This document shows, one piece after another, positions 1 through 5,336 of a stretch of DNA of 5,336 nt. The first letter of the stretch is position 1, and each line of letters begins with the position of its first letter. The translations under genes were made by a program, and so were the position numbers. The stretch is from Tannerella sp. Its GTDB lineage: Bacteria > Bacteroidota > Bacteroidia > Bacteroidales > Tannerellaceae. The stretch is taken from positions 1 through 5,336 of the forward strand of contig JAIRYY010000252.1 of assembly GCA_031267485.1 (NCBI GenBank), in the 5' to 3' direction. Below the pieces are notes generated by a model, which saw nothing but the letters and a program-made list of their open reading frames with translations, made no database searches and had not been told where the DNA came from.

Positions 1-18
1 ATAAAATACTTTTTTCAT
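1..18 (-). CDS. Start of a third operon gene, cut by the window edge
   Basis: After the family 43 gene stops, the minus strand runs 24 AT-rich bases and then reads ATG AAA AAA GTA TTT TAT, giving Met-Lys-Lys-Val-Phe-Tyr up to the edge. A basic Met-Lys-Lys start followed by hydrophobic and aromatic residues is typical of a signal peptide in this group, and the spacing suggests co-transcription with the two upstream hydrolase genes. Nothing about its function can be read from six codons; another secreted hydrolase is a guess from context. The start is chosen only because it is the first ATG after the preceding stop, and the reading frame beyond the window is unseen. Confidence 0.5.
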
Positions 19-42
19 GACTTATATTTTTATATTCAGTTT

Positions 43-1821
43 CTATTTCTGCGAAAAGCCCGCAACCGTTGCCGCCTCCCTCCGTAATGGTATCCGTGCT
101 TTTGCGGCGACGGGTTTCGAGCGTCCGTTTTCGTTGAATGTCTCCACCGAAAATTCGTACTCCGAATCGCGGTTGAAGAATCCGCTTTCATATTCGTTGT
201 CATATACCATGACCGACAGTGGCGGGCCTCCGCCTTTGAGCCTGGCATGAATCACATAGCCGTCGGCGGCGGCCTGCCTGTTCCACGACAAAAAGAATCG
301 CCGCGGGTCGTCCGGATTTCGCTGCACCCGGATTCCGGAGACTTTTTCCGGCGCTTTGCCGTTCCCGTTCCCGTTCCCGAAGATTCGGAAACCGGACAGG
401 GAGAATTTCCCCGGAACTTCTCCCGCGCTGGTGATTCGCAGGTAACGGGCTTTTACGGGTTTTTCCAATACAATCAGGTCGTGTACCGCGTCCTTCCCGT
501 TCGCCGATTTGTCCGCGACAACCGTCCATTTCTTCCCGTCGCCGGAGGCTTCTATCACATACCGGTAATAAAATGGAGGGTGAGGCGCCCGAATAACGAA
601 ATCGTGGTCAGCAAAATTGACCTGAACAGCGCGGACGTCCATCTCTTTTTCCAAATCCGCCTGCAGCCATTCGCCGGCGTTGCCCGTCTGCGCCGACCAC
701 CATGTTTCAATCCTTTCGTCGACGGCTTTTTCAGGGCCGTATTCCGACAGGGAAGAGGATGCGTCCGTATTTTTCCGGTACGACAGCAGATTCCATCTTT
801 TTGAAAAATCATTACGCGCGAAATCCGCTTTCTGCTGCGGAATTTCATACGGATAGTCCGACCAGAGCGTGTGCGCGTGTATATGCCCGTCGCCGGAGAG
901 ATAGACGGGAAACAATCCCAAACGCCGTTCAAACATGTGCCTGACGGATATCGTCATGGAGGCGACATGCCAGTAATTGCCGTATCTGTCTTTGAATGTA
1001 TGTCCGTGCCCCGCGCCGCCGACGAAACCGCCCGGCTTGAACGAGAACGGACTTGTCGCGTCATAAACGTATGGCCCCAGCGGATTGTCCGCGACATAGA
1101 CGCCATCGCCGTAAATGCGCCATTGCGTGCCCGGAGCGGCATACTGCAGATAATATTTCCCTTTATGTTTGATGATGCAGGGGCCTTCGTTGTAACCGTC
1201 CTGTCCCTGATCATTCGCCGCGCCTTTTTCTTCCCATCCATATTCTTGGGAATGATGTTCAATCAGAATTTTTGCTTCGCCGATAACGTTAAATCCGTCT
1301 TTCGGGTCTACTTCAACCCCGATAATCGGGTCTTTGTCCGAACAGCCCCAGTAAACATACACTTTGCCGTCGTCGTCCTTAAAAAATGCGGGGTCGACAT
1401 TGCCTTTCAATTGAAACTTGAATTTGGCGTTTATATCCTCCCATTCGTCCCTGTCGGGATTGGAAGTCTTGAAAATACGCGGTTTGCCCGAAGCCATGAA
1501 ATAAAGCTCGTCGCCCATAACCAGAATGGCGGGAGCATATTCCTCGATAGTGGCAATCGTTTTGCAGGGAATGTATTTCCATTCGGCCAAATCTTCGGAA
1601 CTCCAGTATCCGCCCGATTTGGATGCGAAAAGATAGTATTTCCCTTTGAAATATTCGCAAACCGGGTCGGCCGCTTCACGCCGCGCAGGATTGTCATCCT
1701 GCATCTGAAAGCGGTAATTCAAATTCATCGGATTGGCCACAATGCGCTCCTGTGCATAATTACATTGAGCGCCAGGTAGCAGGAGACATACGCAGATGAA
1801 GCTCTTTAGATAATGTTTCAT
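43..1821 (-). CDS. Secreted family 43 glycoside hydrolase with discoidin and fibronectin III-like domains
   Basis: A 592-residue exported enzyme. Residues 1-23 form a signal peptide, with likely cleavage after Asn-Tyr-Ala and before Gln24. Cys20 is preceded by Gly-Ala-Gln, a poor lipobox, so I favour signal peptidase I. Residues about 27-330 are a five-bladed GH43 propeller. The expected triad is visible: Asp52 in REAADP (base), Asp143 in NVDPAFF (pKa modulator) and Glu212 in YNEGP (acid). GGAGHGHTF at 268-276 carries the usual propeller His. Residues about 340-482 are an F5/8 type C (CBM32-like) domain, with WW at 374-375, GEWLQADL at 383-390 and YLRI at 460-463. A Gly-Asn linker (482-488) leads to a fibronectin III-like domain at about 490-578. 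GH43 enzymes are inverting arabinosidases, xylosidases or galactosidases; subfamily and substrate are not settled here. The gene starts 13 bases after the GH3 stop, so it is almost surely in the same operon. No frameshift is seen. Confidence 0.93.
   Translation of the reverse strand: MKHYLKSFICVCLLLPGAQCNYAQERIVANPMNLNYRFQMQDDNPARREAADPVCEYFKGKYYLFASKSGGYWSSEDLAEWKYIPCKTIATIEEYAPAILVMGDELYFMASGKPRIFKTSNPDRDEWEDINAKFKFQLKGNVDPAFFKDDDGKVYVYWGCSDKDPIIGVEVDPKDGFNVIGEAKILIEHHSQEYGWEEKGAANDQGQDGYNEGPCIIKHKGKYYLQYAAPGTQWRIYGDGVYVADNPLGPYVYDATSPFSFKPGGFVGGAGHGHTFKDRYGNYWHVASMTISVRHMFERRLGLFPVYLSGDGHIHAHTLWSDYPYEIPQQKADFARNDFSKRWNLLSYRKNTDASSSLSEYGPEKAVDERIETWWSAQTGNAGEWLQADLEKEMDVRAVQVNFADHDFVIRAPHPPFYYRYVIEASGDGKKWTVVADKSANGKDAVHDLIVLEKPVKARYLRITSAGEVPGKFSLSGFRIFGNGNGNGKAPEKVSGIRVQRNPDDPRRFFLSWNRQAAADGYVIHARLKGGGPPLSVMVYDNEYESGFFNRDSEYEFSVETFNENGRSKPVAAKARIPLRREAATVAGFSQK
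361..378. repeat. Three tandem GTTCCC hexamers inside the GH43 gene
   Basis: Three exact copies of GTTCCC lie in tandem on the plus strand. On the coding strand they encode Gly-Asn three times in the linker between the discoidin and fibronectin III-like domains. Because the unit is six bases, slippage would change linker length by two residues without breaking the frame. Confidence 0.85.
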
Positions 1822-1834
1822 GATATTCCGTCAT

Positions 1835-4735
1835 TTAAAGATTTATAGAAATGCTTTTATATTTTGTCGCAAATATCAGCTGCCTGACATGCGCATTTTT
1901 ATTCAGGTCGAAAGTGACTGTTTTTTCTTCGCCGGACGCCAGTTCATAGTGATGAATCTCTTCGGAACGGACGCCGTCGGCAAACAGACAGATTTTGCCG
2001 GCATCCATCAAGTTCCCGCTGTTTTTCACTTTCAGGATGATTCTGCGGCTTCCGCCGGTCAGTATTTCTTCCGTACCTGAATGGGAAACGCTGAAATCGG
2101 CGGCAAAAGCATGAGGATAATCGATTGACCCGGCAACGCCTTTGGTTGCATCCGCGAAACCGACGCTTTCCTTAATCCTGTCCTGCGCCTTATAGGACGG
2201 GCTGCTGCCGCCTACCGCGATTTTGAACTCGCCGGGTTCGACGACGCGGTCCATTTGGTCGTTCAGCAGCGAGAGCTGGTAAGGCGTCAGGGTAAACTTT
2301 ACGGTTTTCGACGCGCCGGGCTCCAGCGTGATACGCTCGAAATCCTTCAGTTCCATTACGCGGGTTTTGACGCTTGCATACATGTCGGTCACATAGAGCT
2401 GCACGACTTCGTCGCCTCTGCGTTCGCCGGCGTTCTTCACATCCGCCTGCACGGAGACCGTTCCGTCGGCATTGACCTGCGTTTGCAGGTTCGAATAGCG
2501 AAACTGTGTGTAACTCAAACCGTAGCCGAAGGGATACAGGGGATAAAATTCCATGTCGGAATATTCGTAACGCCGTCCGGACGTTTTGAAATTGTAATAG
2601 TTAGGAACCTGTCCCACATGCCGCGGGAAAGTCATCGGCAAACGTCCGGCGGGATTGCAGTCGCCGAAAAGCACGTCGGCCGTGGCCGGGCCGCCCTCCT
2701 GTCCGGGAAGCCAGTTGACGAGAATAGCCCGGCAGCGTTCCGCCGCGTAGGAGATATTATACGGACGCCCGGCCTGCAGGACTAATATGACCGGTTTGCC
2801 TGTCTCGCAGACGGCTTCCAGCAGTTTCTGCTGATAGCCGGGGAGTTCCAGCGTGGCATAGTCATGGTTTTCGCCCGACGTCTGCCGAACGCCTTTTCTG
2901 CCGGCGCTGTTCGAGTAATCGCCCAGAACCATTACGACGACGTCGGACTGCAGGGCGGCTTTCCGGGCATTTTCAGGATTGAAACTTTCGTCCCCGTTAA
3001 ATTCGCAGCCCTGTTCGTAAATCACCTTCGTGCTTTTGTCGACGGCCTCTTTTATGCCTGTCAGTACCGACTTCAGCTGTCCCTCCTGCAGTTTAGGGCT
3101 GTAATCGCCGGGCTGCAGGTCGTCCGCGCCGGGGCCAATGACGGCTATCGTTTTCAAAGACTTGGACAGCGGGAGGATGCCGCCCCTGTTTTCCAGCAGG
3201 ACAACAGACTCGCGCGCCGCTTCGCGGGCAAGCGCCCTGTGTTCCGCCGATTGCCAGCCGGGATAGGTACTGTTCCAGTCGAGCGCTTTCGAGAGATTAT
3301 TTTCAAAAAGACCTTTCCTGAACATCACGTTCAGCATGGTACGGCATACGTTATCGAGGTTTTCCATGTCGATACCGCCGCTATTGGCCGCCGCAATCAC
3401 ATCCTTATTATTATAGGTATCGCCGCAGTTCGTGGCGATACCCGCCGCCAAAGCCTGATTGGCAGCCTCCACAAAGTCGGTAGCCGTATAATGCTTGCGG
3501 GCGGTCAGGTTGCCGACAGCGCCGCAATCGCTGACGATAAAACCGCTGAATCCCCATTCCTCGCGCAGGATGCCATGAAGCAGTTCGCGGCTCTTTGCCA
3601 CAGGCACGCCCAGATAGTCCGAATAGGCCATCATCAGCGACTGGCAGTCGTATTCGCGGATGACGTGGCGGAACGGCGCCAAATGAATCTCGCGTATCTC
3701 GCGCTCGGACAAACCCATATCGTGCGAATCGCGTCCGCCCAGCGGCGCCCCGTGTATGGCAAAATGTTTCGGCGTCGTTATAAGCCCTTTGGACTGAAAA
3801 CCTTTAATCCATGCGCCGCCTGTCAGCGAAACCAGCACGGGGTCTTCGCCGAAAGTCTCCTCGCAGCGTCCCCAGCGCGGGTCCTGCGCGACGTCCAGGA
3901 CGGGCGACCAGGCCTGAATCGCTCCGGCGGCGGCCGTCTCGTCGCCTACAATCTCGCCGACGCGCTCCACCAGCGTCCTGTTCCAAGTCGCCCCCATGGC
4001 AATTGCCTGCGGGAAAACAGTCGCCCCGCTACCGTAAGAAAAGCCGTGAACCGCTTCCACTTTCTTCATGTCGGGCACGCCCAGATGCGGGATTCCGGGA
4101 ATCCCCCACCCTTCGCGTATCAACTCCATCTTGTCATTCGGCGTCATTGCCGCAAGCAGCGTCTCCACGCGTTCTTTGACAGGCAAAGCGGCGTTAAGCC
4201 AGGGACGGTCGACCGCCGGATTCGCCGCCTGCGCCCTGTTTTCCGTATATACAAAAGCAACTTCCGCAACAGAAACAGGCTTCTTCAACGTATTGCCGCT
4301 GAAAACAAGCCGCACATGCGCCCCGTATTTCGGAGGAAACGTCAGGCTGAACTTTTGACTGCCCCTGACGTCATATTTCACCGCATCGCCCGGATTCATC
4401 GGGTCATACGTGATAAACACGCTGATTGATTTTTGTATGTCTTCTTTAGAAATGCCTTTGGCCTCCAGCTGAATTTCCCTGACGTCGCCCGGCGTCTGCA
4501 GGGTAAACATCAGGAACTGTTCGCTCCGCAGTTCGTCGGCGCCAAGCGTCCACGCCGTTGCGCCGTTATCATCCAGCAAATAAACGCCCTGACCGGCGTT
4601 CACCGAGGCGGATACGGCCGTCACGCCTTTTTTCTGTGCAAAAGTAATACCGCTTAAAAACACGAATAAAACCGTGATAATGACATTTGTCTGTTGCTTG
4701 AAAATTGTAATCAGTAATTTTTTAATTCTTTCCAT
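1835..4735 (-). CDS. Secreted family 3 glycoside hydrolase (beta-glucosidase/beta-xylosidase type) with extra end domains
   Basis: A 966-residue exported enzyme. Residues 1-33 are a signal peptide (basic start, hydrophobic 18-32, cleavage near TFA/Q). Residues about 38-165 form a beta-rich, discoidin-like accessory region before the catalytic part. Residues about 178-478 are the GH3 TIM barrel: EAVHG 227-231, DPRWGR 285-290, KHF 323-325, GGRDSHD 333-339, and the predicted nucleophile Asp403 in VSDCGAV. Residues about 505-745 are the GH3 C-terminal domain, with Glu622 in SGENHD as the likely acid/base and LPG at 631-633. In many homologues GExxDR is seen; here Tyr626 replaces Arg. A fibronectin III-like domain follows (about 760-843), then an extra C-terminal Ig-like region (about 875-966), possibly CARDB-like. 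The SDCGA form and the ETFGEDP motif resemble the beta-xylosidase/beta-glucosidase branch, but the sugar cannot be fixed. It is the first complete gene of the operon. The ATG at 4735 is chosen because the signal peptide begins there. Confidence 0.94.
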   Translation of the reverse strand: MERIKKLLITIFKQQTNVIITVLFVFLSGITFAQKKGVTAVSASVNAGQGVYLLDDNGATAWTLGADELRSEQFLMFTLQTPGDVREIQLEAKGISKEDIQKSISVFITYDPMNPGDAVKYDVRGSQKFSLTFPPKYGAHVRLVFSGNTLKKPVSVAEVAFVYTENRAQAANPAVDRPWLNAALPVKERVETLLAAMTPNDKMELIREGWGIPGIPHLGVPDMKKVEAVHGFSYGSGATVFPQAIAMGATWNRTLVERVGEIVGDETAAAGAIQAWSPVLDVAQDPRWGRCEETFGEDPVLVSLTGGAWIKGFQSKGLITTPKHFAIHGAPLGGRDSHDMGLSEREIREIHLAPFRHVIREYDCQSLMMAYSDYLGVPVAKSRELLHGILREEWGFSGFIVSDCGAVGNLTARKHYTATDFVEAANQALAAGIATNCGDTYNNKDVIAAANSGGIDMENLDNVCRTMLNVMFRKGLFENNLSKALDWNSTYPGWQSAEHRALAREAARESVVLLENRGGILPLSKSLKTIAVIGPGADDLQPGDYSPKLQEGQLKSVLTGIKEAVDKSTKVIYEQGCEFNGDESFNPENARKAALQSDVVVMVLGDYSNSAGRKGVRQTSGENHDYATLELPGYQQKLLEAVCETGKPVILVLQAGRPYNISYAAERCRAILVNWLPGQEGGPATADVLFGDCNPAGRLPMTFPRHVGQVPNYYNFKTSGRRYEYSDMEFYPLYPFGYGLSYTQFRYSNLQTQVNADGTVSVQADVKNAGERRGDEVVQLYVTDMYASVKTRVMELKDFERITLEPGASKTVKFTLTPYQLSLLNDQMDRVVEPGEFKIAVGGSSPSYKAQDRIKESVGFADATKGVAGSIDYPHAFAADFSVSHSGTEEILTGGSRRIILKVKNSGNLMDAGKICLFADGVRSEEIHHYELASGEEKTVTFDLNKNAHVRQLIFATKYKSISINL

Positions 4736-4769
4736 GGTGAATTTTAATTTAAATATTCATGCAAATAAA
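4736..4769 (-). promoter_or_regulatory. AT-rich leader and weak promoter candidate of the hydrolase operon
   Basis: Upstream of the GH3 start the minus strand is very AT-rich and has no Shine-Dalgarno sequence, as is common in Bacteroidota. At 4769-4762 it reads TTTATTTG, which matches the Bacteroidota -7 box TAnnTTTG at five of six defined positions (T replaces A at position 2). This box would give a leader of roughly 20 bases. No convincing -33 TTTG is seen; the region 19-21 bases upstream falls in the left arm of the inverted repeat. The real promoter may be elsewhere. Confidence 0.3.
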
Positions 4770-4777
4770 AGGTTTAT

Positions 4778-4877
4778 CTCTTAAAAAAGCACTTAAAAAA
4801 GCGCTTAATATGGAAAATAATTTGATTTTTTTTCATTCCCGCCTTATTAAGCGCCTTATTAAGCGTTTTGTTAAGCG
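4778..4877. repeat. 12-bp-period repeats arranged as an imperfect 32-bp inverted repeat
   Basis: Right arm, plus strand: three 12-base units at 4846-4857, 4858-4869 and 4870-4881 (ATTAAGCGCCTT, ATTAAGCGTTTT, GTTAAGCGTTCG). Left arm: three units at 4778-4789, 4790-4801 and 4802-4813 (CTCTTAAAAAAG, CACTTAAAAAAG, CGCTTAATATGG). The left arm 4778-4809 pairs with 4846-4877 at 26 of 32 positions, including nine perfect pairs next to the loop (GCGCTTAAT with ATTAAGCGC). The loop is 36 bases (4810-4845). Neither arm is followed by a T-run that would mark a simple terminator. It sits 43 bases upstream of the GH3 start and could act as a leader hairpin, a protein-binding array, or a dispersed repeat. 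Confidence 0.75.
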
Positions 4878-4889
4878 TTCGCCGTCCGG

Positions 4890-4910
4890 TGAAAATACGG
4901 CTTATTTTCA
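4890..4910. repeat. Small perfect palindrome (8-bp stem, 5-base loop)
   Basis: TGAAAATA (4890-4897) and TATTTTCA (4903-4910) are perfect reverse complements around CGGCT. No T-run follows on either strand, so it is not a normal intrinsic terminator. It lies between the end of the receptor remnant and the 12-bp repeats. Confidence 0.55.
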
Positions 4911-4914
4911 GGGG

Positions 4915-5053
4915 GTTGATGACAATCAGCGGATCGCCGAAGCCGCGGATGTCGAACTTCGTCCGGTCGAAGTTGCCCGGCTCGGAGCTTTTCTGCCACA
5001 CACGGACTCCCGGTATCTTACCGGTCATCATATTCACTGCGTTCGCAATGACG
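4915..5053 (-). pseudogene. Remnant of a SusC-type TonB-dependent receptor plug domain
   Basis: The minus strand reads about 46 codons that look like the plug domain of a SusC-family outer-membrane receptor: IANAVNMMTGKIPGVRVW, then SSEPGNF, then KFDIRGFGDPLIVIN. In intact family members this segment (ALxGKxxGVxV ... IRGxG ... PLxVIDGVP) lies near residues 100-200 of a protein of about 1000 residues. Here the match ends abruptly at Ile-Val-Ile-Asn, just before the expected Asp/Asn-Gly-Val-Pro. Upstream it merges into a palindromic repeat, so there is no signal peptide, carboxypeptidase-like domain or barrel. The open frame around it runs 4774-5211, but its first 52 residues and last 45 look like translated repeat and spacer DNA. 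It has the same orientation as the hydrolase operon, and sits where susC would be expected in a polysaccharide utilisation locus. I infer a deletion scar. A captured fragment is the alternative. Confidence 0.7.
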
Positions 5054-5122
5054 GGGCATGAAGACTCGTCATTTGCGAGATCCCACCCCGGCGCTGCCGG
5101 GAAAAAAAGGGGGATGACGGGG
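5033..5122. repeat. Cluster of GTCAT/ATGAC palindromic repeats
   Basis: CGTCAT at 5067-5072 and ATGACG at 5114-5119 are inverted ends of a 53-bp element. Inside it is a perfect 6-bp hairpin, CCCGGC (5087-5092) with GCCGGG (5096-5101). A second, partial copy lies beside it: CGCAATGACG at 5044-5053 is an almost exact inverse of CGTCATTTGCG at 5067-5077, and ATGACGGGG occurs at both 5048-5056 and 5114-5122. On the minus strand the partial copy reads GTCATTGCGAACGCAGTGAA, which resembles GTCATTGCGAG-type intergenic repeats found in many bacterial genomes. Its left edge merges into the receptor remnant, so the boundary is uncertain. Confidence 0.55.
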
Positions 5123-5163
5123 AGTATGAGAATGAAAACAGAATGATAAAGTTCCGCTCCATA

Positions 5164-5195
5164 TGTGGTAAAAAAAGGAAAAGGATGTATCTTTG
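5164..5195 (+). promoter_or_regulatory. Plus-strand Bacteroidota-type promoter candidate
   Basis: TATCTTTG at 5188-5195 is a full match to the Bacteroidota -7 box TAnnTTTG. TGTG at 5164-5167 is a one-mismatch -33 TTTG with a 20-base spacer, which is in the usual range. Transcription would start a few bases after 5195 and run out of the right edge, divergent from the hydrolase operon. Confidence 0.55.
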
Positions 5196-5336
5196 CAAAA
5201 AAAAAGCGCAACAGAATCCAAAACCCGAAACAACCATTGGTACTGAAAAAGTCCGATTGCGAGAATGGGTATTACAGCCTGGAGCAAAAAAGGTTATCGG
5301 AGTCACTGTCCGTCAGGACAGGCTACCATCATTGTA
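5196..5336 (+). other. Unassigned stretch downstream of the plus-strand promoter
   Basis: All three plus-strand frames are open from 5247 to the edge, so the sequence does not identify a reading frame. An ATG at 5265 would start MGITAWSKKGY and 24 codons to the edge. An ATG at 5185 gives a longer frame but overlaps the promoter box. A perfect 6-bp stem with a 4-base loop lies at 5306-5321 (CTGTCC, GTCA, GGACAG), which could belong to a leader RNA. I do not recognise any protein or RNA family here. Confidence 0.25.

Noticed and set aside
17..23. Lipobox at Cys20 of the GH43 protein, which would make it a lipoprotein
   Set aside because: The residues before Cys20 are Gly-Ala-Gln, and Gln at -1 does not fit the lipobox. 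A signal peptidase I site after Ala23 fits better. Positions here are residue numbers in the protein.
871..1779. A 302-codon plus-strand open frame antisense to the GH43 gene
   Set aside because: It is a shadow of the GH43 coding sequence. The translation has no family motif, and the opposite strand has the complete catalytic triad.
2864..4429. A 521-codon open frame on the plus strand, antisense to the GH3 gene
   Set aside because: The minus strand carries all the GH3 motifs in order with a signal peptide. The antisense frame shows no recognisable domain, and its openness is explained by the codon bias of the real gene.
4759..5061. A 100-codon plus-strand frame starting with Lys-rich amphipathic repeats (LKKALKKAL, LIKRLIKRFVKR), like a cationic peptide
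   Set aside because: The pattern follows from a 12-bp repeat read in any frame, and the second half is antisense to the SusC remnant. No promoter or ribosome site precedes it.
5087..5110. GC-rich hairpin next to a run of seven A residues, considered as a terminator
   Set aside because: Read on the plus strand, the hairpin is followed by A residues. Read on the minus strand, the T-run comes before the stem. Neither order fits an intrinsic terminator.
5300..5336. CGTCAGGACAGG and nearby bases resemble the 3' part of a cobalamin riboswitch
   Set aside because: The conserved core elements expected upstream are absent from 5196-5300 and the match is short, so I treat it as chance.

Overview
The window looks like a piece of a carbohydrate-utilisation locus from a member of the Bacteroidota, most likely order Bacteroidales. 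The reasons are two large secreted glycoside hydrolases in a tight operon, AT-rich leaders without a clear Shine-Dalgarno sequence, a TAnnTTTG-type promoter box near the right end, and a remnant of a SusC-type TonB-dependent receptor plug. Genus cannot be told from this sequence.

All substantial genes lie on the minus strand and read right to left. First comes a 966-residue family 3 glycoside hydrolase (1835-4735), with an extra beta-sandwich-like region at each end. After a 13-base gap follows a 592-residue family 43 glycoside hydrolase with a discoidin (F5/8 type C) domain and a fibronectin type III-like domain (43-1821). A 24-base gap then leads to the first six codons of a third gene (1-18), which leaves the window. 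Both complete enzymes have signal peptides. Together they look like exo-acting or debranching enzymes that trim plant-type or other beta-linked and arabinosyl/xylosyl/galactosyl glycans in the periplasm or at the cell surface. The exact substrate cannot be fixed here.

The 600 bases upstream of the operon (4736-5336) hold no intact gene. From the operon outward they contain: an AT-rich leader with a weak promoter candidate; two arms of 12-bp-period repeats that form an imperfect 32-bp inverted repeat (4778-4877); a small palindrome (4890-4910); a coding remnant of about 46 codons from a SusC-like plug domain, in the same orientation as the operon (4915-5053); a cluster of palindromic GTCAT/ATGAC repeats (about 5033-5122); a good plus-strand promoter candidate (5164-5195); and an unresolved stretch to the right edge. 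This reads as the scar of a receptor gene that once sat where susC usually sits in such loci, now bounded by repeats on both sides. I see no evidence for a wholly new system. The most notable material is this repeat-bounded scar and the inverted 12-mer array next to the operon promoter region.
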